Part shown: one piece after another, positions 53,869 through 61,691 of the stretch | Position numbering within the stretch: the first letter of the stretch is position 1 | Layout: every line of letters begins with the position of its first letter | NCBI GenBank assembly: GCA_041920215.1 | Contig: JAYRSJ010000002.1 | Location: 1 to 64,000, forward strand | Source of the DNA: JAYRSJ01 sp041920215 | GTDB taxonomy: Bacteria > Pseudomonadota > Gammaproteobacteria > Burkholderiales > Burkholderiaceae_C | Length of the DNA stretch: 64,000 bases | Reading direction: 5' to 3' | Program-made: the position numbers and the translations under genes | The notes under the pieces: model-generated | The model's database searches: none | Told to the model about the DNA's origin: nothing | What the model saw: only the letters and a program-made list of their open reading frames with translations

Positions 53869-53897
53869 TGCGAAGACAAGGAATCAAGGAGTTAGAC

Positions 53898-54410
53898 ATG
53901 CTGAGTACCCCCCATACCCTGCGCAAGCCGCTGGCCGGTCTCTTGCTCGCGGCAGCCGGCCTGCTGGCCGCCGGCGCGGCCCAGGCCGCCACCTACCAGT
54001 TCAGCGGCCAGATCGAGGACGGTACGAGCCTGGTCGGCAGCAGCTTCGCGGGGCAGTTCAGCTTCGATGAAAGCCTGCTGGACGCCGCCACCGAATGGCT
54101 GCCGCTGACCGGGCTGAACCTCAGCTTTGGCGGCAGCAGCTACACCCTGGCCGGCGCCGAGCCGGGTTCCACCGCGGTGAGCTTCAGCGGCGGCCAGTTG
54201 CTGGGCCTGTCGGCGGTCTTCGTCGACGCGAACCGCGAGCTGGCCCTGGTCGACGGCTTTGGCAGCCCCTATCTGGTCTTCCAGTCTGGCAGCGACTACG
54301 GCATCGGCAGCCTGACGATCAGCGCCGTGCCCGAGCCCGAGAGCTATGCGCTGCTACTGGCCGGCTTGCTGGCTGTGGGCCTGGTGGCGCGGCGACGCCG
54401 CCCGCTCTGA
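53898..54410 (+). CDS. PEP-CTERM sorting domain protein
   Basis: 170 residues from ATG 53898, with AAGGAG 6 bases before it. Signal peptide (about 1-31, ending AQAA). The mature part is a small beta-rich unit (TYQFSGQIEDGTSLVGSSF...). The C-terminus is the PEP-CTERM signal: VPEPES, a hydrophobic helix (YALLLAGLLAVGLVA) and RRRRPL. It should be sorted by an exosortase located elsewhere. It lies 29 bases after the nuclease stop and probably shares its transcript. Confidence 0.87.
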   Translation: MLSTPHTLRKPLAGLLLAAAGLLAAGAAQAATYQFSGQIEDGTSLVGSSFAGQFSFDESLLDAATEWLPLTGLNLSFGGSSYTLAGAEPGSTAVSFSGGQLLGLSAVFVDANRELALVDGFGSPYLVFQSGSDYGIGSLTISAVPEPESYALLLAGLLAVGLVARRRRPL

Positions 54411-54440
54411 AGCGGCGCCTGCCGGCTGCTGACAGGCGGC

Positions 54441-55055
54441 TCAGCGCGACAGCGCGAGCTTGATGCCGAAGCCGATCAGCACCGTGCCGGCCAGCTTCTC
54501 CAGCCAGCGACCGATGCGCGGCTGGCTGCGCAGGCGCTCGGCCAGGCGCAGCGTCAGGCCGGTGACGATCAGGCCATAGGCCAAGGTCAGCAGCGCAATC
54601 GTCAGCGCCATCATCGCGAAGGTGAACAGGCCCTGGTGGCGCGCCGGATCGACGAAGAGCGGGAAGAAGGCCATGTAGAAGACGATGGCCTTGGGATTGA
54701 GCAGCGTGATCAGCAGGGCCTGCTGGAAATACTGGCGCGGCCGGATCTGCAGCACCGGACCCTCGCCCGGCTTGGCGCGCAGCATGCGCCAGCCCAGCCA
54801 GGCCAGATAGGCGGCGCCCAGCCACTGCACCGCGGCGAAGAGCGCGGGCGAGGTGGCCAGCAGGGCGGCCACGCCGGCCACCGCCAGCCACATCAGCAAC
54901 TGGTCGCCGGCAATCACGCCCAGCGTGGCGGCCAGGCCGCCACGCCAGCCGCCCTTGCCGGTGGACGAGATCAGAGCCAGATTGCCGGGGCCGGGGATGG
55001 CCAGGAAGACGATGATGGCGATGACGAAGGCGCCGTAGTCTGCAATGCCGAACAT
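54441..55055 (-). CDS. LysE/RhtB-family amino acid exporter
   Basis: 204 residues with about six helices. FLAIPGPGNLALIS near residue 17 and LLNPKAIVFYMAFFPLFVDP near residue 116 are the family signatures. It exports amino acids or similar metabolites (threonine, homoserine or lysine in studied cases); the substrate is unknown. It is the last gene of a minus-strand group with ruvC, the CdsA-like gene and plsC; the gap to ruvC is 24 bases. Confidence 0.9.
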   Translation of the reverse strand: MFGIADYGAFVIAIIVFLAIPGPGNLALISSTGKGGWRGGLAATLGVIAGDQLLMWLAVAGVAALLATSPALFAAVQWLGAAYLAWLGWRMLRAKPGEGPVLQIRPRQYFQQALLITLLNPKAIVFYMAFFPLFVDPARHQGLFTFAMMALTIALLTLAYGLIVTGLTLRLAERLRSQPRIGRWLEKLAGTVLIGFGIKLALSR

Positions 55056-55079
55056 CCGGGGTACTCCTTGCTGCGGGTT

Positions 55080-55628
55080 TTAGTAGGTGCGGCCGCCCTT
55101 GAACTGCGCGTGCTGGCGGCGCTGCAGCGTGGTGCTGCGGCTCATGGCCTCGAAAGAGACCCGCGCATGCGCATGCATGATGGCCAGGCCCAGCGCATCG
55201 GCTGCGTCCTTGCCGGGCTCCCCGGGCAGGGCGAGCAGGCGCTGCACCATCATCTGGATCTGCTCCTTCTTGGCATGGCCGTGGCCGACGATGGCCTTCT
55301 TCATCTGCAGCGCGGTGTATTCCGACACGCCGAGGTCCAGTGACACCAGGGCGGTCAGCGCCGCGCCGCGGGCCTGGCCCAGCAGCAGGGTCGATTGCGG
55401 ATTGACGTTGACGAAGACGATCTCGACGGCCGCGCACTGGGCCTGGTAGTGGCTGGCCACTTCCCGCACACCGTCGAAGATCACCTTGAGCCGGGCCGGC
55501 AGGTCGCCGGTGGCCACCTTGGCGGTGCTGATGGTGCCGCTGGCCACATAGGCCAGGCGCGGGCCGTCGGCGTCGATCAGGCCCCAGCCGGTGGTCTGCA
55601 GACCGGGATCAATGCCCAGGATGCGCAT
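55080..55628 (-). CDS. ruvC: Holliday junction resolvase RuvC
   Basis: 182 residues from ATG 55628, which overlaps the stop of the CdsA-like gene by one base (TGATG). The acidic catalytic set is present: Asp7 in RILGIDPGLQTTGWG, Glu in AAVEIVFVN near residue 69, and Asp residues in KDAADALGLAIMHAH near 140. It cuts four-way DNA junctions in recombination. RuvA and RuvB are not adjacent, so this ruvC is separated from ruvAB. The length is normal. Confidence 0.95.
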   Translation of the reverse strand: MRILGIDPGLQTTGWGLIDADGPRLAYVASGTISTAKVATGDLPARLKVIFDGVREVASHYQAQCAAVEIVFVNVNPQSTLLLGQARGAALTALVSLDLGVSEYTALQMKKAIVGHGHAKKEQIQMMVQRLLALPGEPGKDAADALGLAIMHAHARVSFEAMSRSTTLQRRQHAQFKGGRTY

Positions 55629-56608
55629 CAGACGTTCACCTTGAAATACCAGCGTACCGAATGGAAGAACACCGGGGCGGCGAAGCACAGCACCGCGATG
55701 CGGTCCAGCAGGCCCACCGCGCCGGTGATGGAGCTGCGGTTGCCCCAGTAGATCACGCCGGCATCCTTCTTCAGCGCCTTCATCACCAGGCCGCCCAGCG
55801 AGCCGGCGGCGGCGGCGATCACCGCCATCACCAGGGCCTGGCCGGCCTTGAAGGGGGTGATCCAGTACAGCAGCGTGCCGGTCAGCGCGGCGGCCAGCAG
55901 GCCCAGCCAGAGCGCCCGCAGCGAGAAGCTGCGGCTGATGCGGCGCGCCACCGGCCGGCGCCGCAGCGAGCGCGAGGCGGCCTCCTGCACGATCTGGCCC
56001 ACGCCCACCACCATCACCATGAAGAACAGCAGGAAGGCGCCGCGGCCCTCGAAGCCCTTGAAGTCCAGCAGCAGCAGGGCCGGGCCGTGCGAGAGACCAT
56101 AGACGCAGACCATGATGCCCCACTGGATCTTGGCATTGCGTTCCAGGAAGCGGGCCGGGTCGTCGGCGAAGGCGCTGACCACCGGGATGGCCAGAAAGCC
56201 GTAGACCGGGATCAGCACGCTGAACAGATCGAACTGGCGCAGGCCCATCAGCACATACTGCAGCGGCAGCAGCACGAAGAAGGCCAGGATCAGGCTGCGG
56301 TGGTCGGCGCGCCGGGTGTGCATCAGCGTGATGAACTCGCGCAGCGCCAGGAAGGAGAAGGTGCCGAACAGCAGCGTGGAGCCGATCGGCCCCGACACCC
56401 AGGCCACCCAGAACAGGCCGGCGCCGACCCACACCGCCTTCAGGTCGCGGTGGAACTGGCGCCAGTTGCTCTGGGCCCGCTCGCTGAGCTCGCGCTCCTT
56501 CAGCGAGAACAGAAAGCCGGCCAGCGTGACCAGCACCAGGGCGCCGAACAGCAGCACGAAGAGCAGGGCGATCTGGTCGCTGGCATCCATCAGGCGCAGC
56601 TGCTTCAT
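55628..56608 (-). CDS. CDP-diacylglycerol synthase-like membrane protein, altered signature
   Basis: 326 residues from ATG 56608 with about eight helices. The C-terminal part aligns with the phosphatidate cytidylyltransferase region: GGLVMKALKKD and LLDRIAVLCFAAPVFFH. However, the usual PGHGG is replaced by TGAVG, and the second Asp of DRxD is Ala. The related COG4589/YnbB-like group may tolerate such changes, but I cannot confirm this. It would make CDP-diacylglycerol for phospholipid synthesis if active. PlsC lies directly upstream on the same strand with a 4-base overlap, and ruvC follows with a one-base overlap. Confidence 0.78.
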   Translation of the reverse strand: MKQLRLMDASDQIALLFVLLFGALVLVTLAGFLFSLKERELSERAQSNWRQFHRDLKAVWVGAGLFWVAWVSGPIGSTLLFGTFSFLALREFITLMHTRRADHRSLILAFFVLLPLQYVLMGLRQFDLFSVLIPVYGFLAIPVVSAFADDPARFLERNAKIQWGIMVCVYGLSHGPALLLLDFKGFEGRGAFLLFFMVMVVGVGQIVQEAASRSLRRRPVARRISRSFSLRALWLGLLAAALTGTLLYWITPFKAGQALVMAVIAAAAGSLGGLVMKALKKDAGVIYWGNRSSITGAVGLLDRIAVLCFAAPVFFHSVRWYFKVNV

Positions 56609-57255
56609 GGTGTGGCGCGCGCTCCGTGGTTGCCGTCCTGCACCGGGCGCTGGGCCATCACCGCGGCGCGGGCGCGTTCCAGGAAGGCGCGCTTGTCCTC
56701 GCCGGGCTGCAATTGCAGCGGCTCGCCGAAGGTGACGGTGCACAGAATGGGCACCGGCACCACCTCGCCCTTGGGCATCACCCGCTGCACATTGTCGATC
56801 CAGGTCGGAATCAGCTGCACCTGCGGGAACTGCTCGGCCAGGTGGTAGAGCCCGGCCTTGAAGGCCTGCGGATCGCCCTTGTTGGAGCGCGTGCCCTCTG
56901 GAAAGATCACCAGCGAATCGCCGTTGCCAAGCGCCTCCACCAGCGGCTCCAGCGGGTCCTCGTCCGGCGTGCTGCGGGTGCGCGAGACATAGATGGCGTT
57001 GAACACCGCAGCGGTCAGCCAGCCCTTGAGCTTGGAGCTGGTCCAGTAGTCGCGTGCCGCGATCGGCCGGGTGCGGGCGCGCAGCTCGGCCGGCAGCGCC
57101 GCCCAGATCAGCACCCAGTCGAAGTGGCTCTGGTGGTTGGCGAAGTAGATGCGCTGCTCGGCGGTGGGCGGGCAGCCCTTCCAGTGACCCTGGGCGCCGG
57201 TGATCAGGCGCGCCAGCGAGGCGAGGAAGAGGCCGGTGAGTTCGGCAAGAGACAT
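56605..57255 (-). CDS. plsC: 1-acyl-glycerol-3-phosphate acyltransferase (PlsC family)
   Basis: 216 residues. The acyltransferase motifs are NHQSHFD (the H-x4-D catalytic pair, near residue 40) and FPEGTRS near residue 118. It transfers an acyl chain to lysophosphatidic acid to make phosphatidic acid, the substrate of CDP-diacylglycerol synthase. This fits the neighbouring CdsA-like gene, which overlaps by 4 bases. It is a membrane-associated protein. A 57-base gap separates it from the GMC gene upstream on the same strand. Confidence 0.9.
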   Translation of the reverse strand: MSLAELTGLFLASLARLITGAQGHWKGCPPTAEQRIYFANHQSHFDWVLIWAALPAELRARTRPIAARDYWTSSKLKGWLTAAVFNAIYVSRTRSTPDEDPLEPLVEALGNGDSLVIFPEGTRSNKGDPQAFKAGLYHLAEQFPQVQLIPTWIDNVQRVMPKGEVVPVPILCTVTFGEPLQLQPGEDKRAFLERARAAVMAQRPVQDGNHGARATP

Positions 57256-57312
57256 GGACGGATTATCTCCGCCCCCGTCCCGTCTCCTGCCCCCCGTCTC
57301 CTGCCCACCGGC

Positions 57313-58923
57313 TCAGGCCAGGCTGACCGTCTTGCCCGTCAGCATCGTGGCCAGGCCTGTGCTCAGGCGCGCGGCCAGGCCATAGACGGTCAGCTGTGGG
57401 TTGGCGCCCAGGCTGGTCGGGAACAGCGAGCCGTCGTGCACCGAGAGATTGGCGATCTGCCAGTGCCGGCCATCGGGCCGCACCACACCGCGCCCGGCAT
57501 CGGCGGCCAGCGCGCAGCCGCCCATCACATGGGCGCTGCCCACCGTGGTGATGAAGGGCTTGAGCGGCAGCGCCGCGATGCCGGTCCGGGCCGCGGCCAG
57601 GCTGGCATAGTCGTGCGCCTGCTCGTGCACCGGCCGTACCGTGCGCGCGCCGGCAGCGAACTGGATTTCGCTCATCGCCTGGTAGGCGCGCCGCACGCCC
57701 TCGAACAGATAGTCGTTCAGCGCATAGTCCAGCAGCGCGCTGCCGTCGCTGCGCAGCCTGACCTGGCCGCCCGGCGACTCGGCATGGAAGCCGTCGCGCA
57801 GCAGCGCGATCATCACCTGGGTATTGGGCAACTGGCGCACCCGCGCGGCCAGGTCCGGGCCCAGGCCGCCCAGATTGGTGGCGGCGAAGGCCGGATGCAC
57901 CGGCGCCACCTCCAGCTTGAAGCCCATGGGCCCGTCGGTCGGGCCCTGGTGCAGGAAATGGTCGGAAAAGACCGACAGCGGCGCGCCGTTCCAGCCCTCG
58001 ATGGCCTGCGCGAACACCGCGCCGCTGGCCACGGTCGGGTGCAGGAAGGTCCGCTTGCCCAGCAGCCCATGCGGGTCCGGCGCCTGCGAGCGCATGAGCA
58101 GGGCCGGCGAATTGATCGCGCCGCCGGCCAGCACATAGTGGCGCGCCTTCAGCGTCAGCGGCGCAGCGGCGGGCGTGCCGTCCAGCGCCACCGGCTGGCA
58201 GCGCAGCGCTTCGATGCGGCCCTCGCGCAGCGCGAAGGCCTCGGCCCGGGTCTGCACCAGCAGCGTCGCGCCCAGGTCCAGCGCTACGGGCAGGGTGCTG
58301 ACCAGCATCGACTGCTTGGCATTGGTGGGGCAGCCCATGCCGCAGGAGCCCAGGTTCCAGCAGCCTTTGACATTGCGCTGCACCACCTTGGTCGGTATGC
58401 CTAACGTCTTGCAACCGCGTCCCAACACATCGTTGTTGCCGTTGGGATCGGTCAGCCAGGGGCTGATGTTCAGGCGCTGCTCGACCTGGGCGAACCAGGG
58501 CGCCATCGCGGCCACGTTGAAGTCGCTGAGGCCGAAGTCGCGCGCCCAGGCGGCCAGCGCATCCGGCGGGGTGCGGAAGCAGCCGGTCCAGTTGATCGTC
58601 GTCGAGCCGCCGACGCAGCGGCCCTGCAGGATGTTCATCGCCTGGTCGGCGGTCTTGCGGCCGGCGGCCTCCTGGTAGAGCTGGGCATAGGCCTCGCCCT
58701 CCAGCTGGCGGAAGGCGCTGCTGGAACGCAGCGGGCCCTCCTCGACGATCACCAGACGCAGCCCCGCTTTGGCCAGCAGCTCGGCGGTGATGCCGGCGCC
58801 GGCGCCGCTGCCGATGATCACCACATCGGCCTCCAGCGTGGCAGGCAGCGGACCATGGCCGGCGCCCAGCACCTGCCAGCCGCGGGCCAGGCCTTCTTGG
58901 ATCGGATCGGGGATTGCGCTCAT
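57313..58923 (-). CDS. GMC-family oxidoreductase
   Basis: 536 residues. The FAD-binding motif is VVIIGSGAGAGITAELLAKAG near residue 34, given in parts: VVIIGSGAGAG then ITAELL. Further GMC features are GGSTTINWTG near residue 102, and the active-site HVMGGCAL near residue 474 followed by NPQLTVYGLA. It oxidises an alcohol, probably a long-chain or aromatic one. No signal peptide is present. The next gene on this strand is a TAT-signal subunit and then an aldehyde dehydrogenase, so the group could convert alcohol to aldehyde and then to acid. Confidence 0.9.
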   Translation of the reverse strand: MSAIPDPIQEGLARGWQVLGAGHGPLPATLEADVVIIGSGAGAGITAELLAKAGLRLVIVEEGPLRSSSAFRQLEGEAYAQLYQEAAGRKTADQAMNILQGRCVGGSTTINWTGCFRTPPDALAAWARDFGLSDFNVAAMAPWFAQVEQRLNISPWLTDPNGNNDVLGRGCKTLGIPTKVVQRNVKGCWNLGSCGMGCPTNAKQSMLVSTLPVALDLGATLLVQTRAEAFALREGRIEALRCQPVALDGTPAAAPLTLKARHYVLAGGAINSPALLMRSQAPDPHGLLGKRTFLHPTVASGAVFAQAIEGWNGAPLSVFSDHFLHQGPTDGPMGFKLEVAPVHPAFAATNLGGLGPDLAARVRQLPNTQVMIALLRDGFHAESPGGQVRLRSDGSALLDYALNDYLFEGVRRAYQAMSEIQFAAGARTVRPVHEQAHDYASLAAARTGIAALPLKPFITTVGSAHVMGGCALAADAGRGVVRPDGRHWQIANLSVHDGSLFPTSLGANPQLTVYGLAARLSTGLATMLTGKTVSLA

Positions 58924-58952
58924 GGGATGGCGGAACTTGAAAAGGGGCCGGC

Positions 58953-59471
58953 TCAGACGGGCATGGCCCGGGGGCCGGGATAGCCCACCAGCGGCCAGTT
59001 GGCCGGGGCGGTGAAGAAGGCGATGCTGTTGAGGTCGCGCAGCGCGTGGTAGATCTGCTGGCGGGTGTTCAGGCCGGAGCGTCGCAGGCTCTCCAGCATG
59101 GCCTGCACCTCGGCCACGCTGGCGCTGTCCCAGTCGCTGCCCAGGCCTACCAGGGCCAGGCGACCGCCGCTGCTGCCCAGCAGGGCCAGCAGCTGGGACA
59201 GCTCGGCGCGCACCGGCGCCGGCAGCGCGGCGATGGTGGCATCCAGCCGCTGCAGCTGCGCCTGCAGCGCGGCCTCGCGGGCCGCGGGCTCGCTGGGCAG
59301 CAGGCCGGAGAACACGGCGGCGGCCACTGCCTTCATCAGGCTGCGGCTGGCGGCGCTGAGCCGGCGCTCGCCCTCGACCAGGCCGGGCTTGAGCAGGGCC
59401 AGCGTGCCGCCGGCCACGCCCAGCAGCACGGCCGCACCCAGGCCCAGCTTCAGAAGTGAACGTCTTTGCAT
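58953..59471 (-). CDS. Small TAT-signal subunit, gluconate 2-dehydrogenase subunit 3-like
   Basis: 172 residues. The N-terminus MQRRSLLKLGLGAAVLLG has a twin-arginine-type signal (RRSLLK). The rest is a small helical domain with a C-terminal INSIAFFTAPANWPLVGYPGP-like end (SIAFFTAPANWPLVGY), which resembles subunit 3 of membrane gluconate/fructose dehydrogenases. In those complexes the small subunit carries the large GMC flavoprotein through the TAT pathway. Here the flavoprotein gene follows at once on the same strand without its own signal. A cytochrome c subunit is not seen. Confidence 0.8.
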   Translation of the reverse strand: MQRRSLLKLGLGAAVLLGVAGGTLALLKPGLVEGERRLSAASRSLMKAVAAAVFSGLLPSEPAAREAALQAQLQRLDATIAALPAPVRAELSQLLALLGSSGGRLALVGLGSDWDSASVAEVQAMLESLRRSGLNTRQQIYHALRDLNSIAFFTAPANWPLVGYPGPRAMPV

Positions 59472-59496
59472 AGGGAATCCGTTGATCGGCCTGCGC

Positions 59497-60909
59497 TCAG
59501 GCGATCTTCTTGAGCAGGGCCAGCAGCTGCCTGAAGCGCGGGCCGTAGGGGGGGTAGAAGAGGGCGGTGCCGGCCAGGCGCGGCTGCATGAAGATGGGCT
59601 TCAGATGGCTGAAGGTGTTGAAGCCCCAGACCCCGTGGTAGGCGCCCTGGCCGCTGGCGCCGACGCCGCCAAAGGGCTGGTCCTCCTGGCCGATATGCCA
59701 GATGCAGTCGTTCAGCGTCACGCCGCCGGCATGGGTCTGGGCCAGCAGGCGCGCGCGCGCCGCGCTGTCGGTGCCGAACCAGTAGAGCGCCAGCGGGCGC
59801 TCGTGGCGCTGGATGTAGTCCAGCGCCTGCGGCTCGCTGTCGTAGGCGACGATGGGCAGCAAGGGGCCGAAGATCTCCTCCTGCATCACCGCCATGCTGT
59901 CGTCCACATCCAGCAGCAGGGTGGGCACGAGGCGGCGATCGGCGGGCTGCGCTTGCGGGTGGCTGGGCAGCGCCCGGGCGCCCTTGGCGCGGGCATCGTC
60001 CAGCAGGCCCTGCAGGCGGGCGTGGTGGCGCTCGGTGGCGATGCTGCTGTAGTCGGGGTTGCCGTCGATGCTCGGGTAGAGCTGGCGCACCGCGGCGATC
60101 AGCTGCTGCGTCAGCGGCTCGACCAGGGCACGCGGCACCAGCAGATAGTCCGGTGCGATGCAGGTCTGGCCGGCGTTGAGCAGCTTGCCGAAGGCCAGGC
60201 GCCGTGCCGCCAGCGCCAGATCGGCGCTGGGATGGATCAGGGCCGGCGACTTGCCGCCCAGCTCCAGCGTCACCGGGGTCAGGTTTTGCGCCGCGGCCTT
60301 GGCCACGGCCCGTCCCACCGCGGTGGAGCCGGTGAAGAACAGATGGTCGAAGGGCAGGGCGGCAAAGGCGCGTGCCACCTCGGCATCGCCGTTGACCACC
60401 TGCATCTCCTCGGGCGCGAAGAACTCGGCCACCATGCGGGCCATCAGGGCCGCGGTGGCGGGCGTCAGCTCCGAGGGCTTGATCAGCACCCGGTTGCCGG
60501 CCGCCAGCGCGGCCAGCGCCGGACTCAGCGCCAGCTGGTAGGGGTAGTTCCAGGGCGCGATCACGCCCACCACGCCCAGGGGCTGGGGCATCAGGCGGTT
60601 GCGGCCCGGCAGGAAATGCAGGCCGGTGGGCATGCGGCGGGTCTTCATCCAGCGCGGCAGATGGCGGCGCGCATGGCGGGCCGCGGCCTCCACGGTGAAG
60701 ATGTCGGCCAGCAGGGTCTCCTCGCTGGCGCGGTGGCCGAAGTCCTGGGCGATGGCCGTCACCAGCGCATCGCTGTGCTTGCGGGTCATCGCGATGACCC
60801 GGTCCAGCCGCTCGCGGCGCTGGGCCAGCGTGGGCATGGGCTCGCGCCGGAAGGCCGCGCGCTGCTGCTCCAGCAGCAGGTGCAGGCTTTCGCTGAGGCT
60901 TTGGTTCAT
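59497..60909 (-). CDS. Coniferyl-aldehyde dehydrogenase-like NAD(P) aldehyde dehydrogenase
   Basis: 470 residues from ATG 60909. Catalytic Cys250 in GQTCIAPDY and Glu216 in TLELGGKSP are present, along with the NAD site FTGSTAVGRAV and VVGVIAPWNYPYQL. The overall form is like CalB and fatty-aldehyde dehydrogenases (class-3 type). The C-terminal hydrophobic end (RFRQLLALLKKIA) may touch the membrane. It oxidises an aldehyde to an acid. It heads the minus-strand group with the TAT-signal subunit and GMC oxidoreductase. Confidence 0.9.
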   Translation of the reverse strand: MNQSLSESLHLLLEQQRAAFRREPMPTLAQRRERLDRVIAMTRKHSDALVTAIAQDFGHRASEETLLADIFTVEAAARHARRHLPRWMKTRRMPTGLHFLPGRNRLMPQPLGVVGVIAPWNYPYQLALSPALAALAAGNRVLIKPSELTPATAALMARMVAEFFAPEEMQVVNGDAEVARAFAALPFDHLFFTGSTAVGRAVAKAAAQNLTPVTLELGGKSPALIHPSADLALAARRLAFGKLLNAGQTCIAPDYLLVPRALVEPLTQQLIAAVRQLYPSIDGNPDYSSIATERHHARLQGLLDDARAKGARALPSHPQAQPADRRLVPTLLLDVDDSMAVMQEEIFGPLLPIVAYDSEPQALDYIQRHERPLALYWFGTDSAARARLLAQTHAGGVTLNDCIWHIGQEDQPFGGVGASGQGAYHGVWGFNTFSHLKPIFMQPRLAGTALFYPPYGPRFRQLLALLKKIA

Positions 60910-61091
60910 GGGGCCGGCATCTTTCGTGGCTGGGTGGGCGGCGGCCGCGCGCAAATCACGCGGGCCTGCCCTGGAGGCTAAGCCCTCGGCCGCAGGGTGC
61001 CAAGCGTGAAAGACCTGGGATAGAGGAATGGCTCTATTCGTCTTGCCGCCTGCCGCCGCGCGGTGCCGGGCGGCCCTGGGCGCGCAGGACT

Positions 61092-61135
61092 CCCCCATCA
61101 GGGGGGCAAGACCTGGCACCGGGCGCTGCTAGCAT
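61092..61135 (+). promoter_or_regulatory. Putative promoter with C-run/G-run inverted repeat
   Basis: CCCCC (61092-61096), ATCA and GGGGGG (61101-61106) form an inverted repeat. TAGCAT (61130-61135) may be the -10 box, which would put the repeat centre about 43 bases before transcription starts, a usual place for an activator. No good -35 box is visible. Confidence 0.35.
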
Positions 61136-61174
61136 GCGGGCGCTCAGCGAACAGGCGCCTTGGGAGGGCGAACG

Positions 61175-61651
61175 ATGCGAACGAATGTCAGGAAATTTGC
61201 GGGGAATCGGCAGGCGCGCCGGCTGGCCAGCGGGCTGGCGGCGGGTCTGCTGATGTCGGCCGGCATGGCCATGGCGGCCGGTAGCTGCTTCACGATCTAT
61301 GCGGCCGATGGCGAGCTGATCTACCGCTCGGCCAGCACCCCCATCGACCTGTCCCGCCCGATCTCCGAGACCATGGCGGTCCGCTATCCCGGCGCCCATC
61401 TGGTGTGGGCGCCTTATGAGGACAAGCAATGCCAGGAGCTGGACCGGAGCCGACAGCGCCTTGAGGCCGGCCGCGGCAAGGGCGCCAGCAGCCAGGGCAG
61501 CGGCTTTGTCGAGGTGCCGCAGTTGCGCCTGCTCAGCGAGTTCAAGGGCAGTGGCGGCAGTGTGGACGCCGCCCATGCCGCTGGCATGGGCGCTGGCGCG
61601 GCCTGGGCGGCCGGTGCGCAGAACCGGGGCGTGCGGGCGGCGATGCGCTGA
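61175..61651 (+). CDS. Unrecognised secreted protein
   Basis: 158 residues from ATG 61175 with GGGAGGG upstream. A long basic N-region and hydrophobic stretch form a Sec signal ending near AMAAG. The mature domain begins SCFTIYAADGELIYRS and has a second cysteine in EDKQCQEL, which may pair with the first. The C-terminal part is Gly/Ala-rich (AHAAGMGAGAAWAAG). No function can be given. Standing alone between convergent and divergent neighbours, it is probably its own transcription unit. Confidence 0.65.
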   Translation: MRTNVRKFAGNRQARRLASGLAAGLLMSAGMAMAAGSCFTIYAADGELIYRSASTPIDLSRPISETMAVRYPGAHLVWAPYEDKQCQELDRSRQRLEAGRGKGASSQGSGFVEVPQLRLLSEFKGSGGSVDAAHAAGMGAGAAWAAGAQNRGVRAAMR

Positions 61652-61653
61652 AG

Positions 61654-61676
61654 GCCAGGACCGTCCCGGTCCTGGC
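61654..61676. terminator. Stem-loop between the secreted protein gene and purH
   Basis: GCCAGGACCG (61654-61663) and CGGTCCTGGC (61667-61676) form a perfect 10-bp stem with a 3-base loop, between two convergent genes. There is no T run, but the stem is strong and symmetric, so it may stop transcription from both sides. Confidence 0.6.
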
Positions 61677-61691
61677 TGGCTCGGCGCCTCT

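Noticed and set aside
61116..61134. Sigma-54-like CTGGCACC...GCTGCT
   Set aside because: The distance between GG and GC is one base too long, which sigma-54 promoters do not tolerate well.
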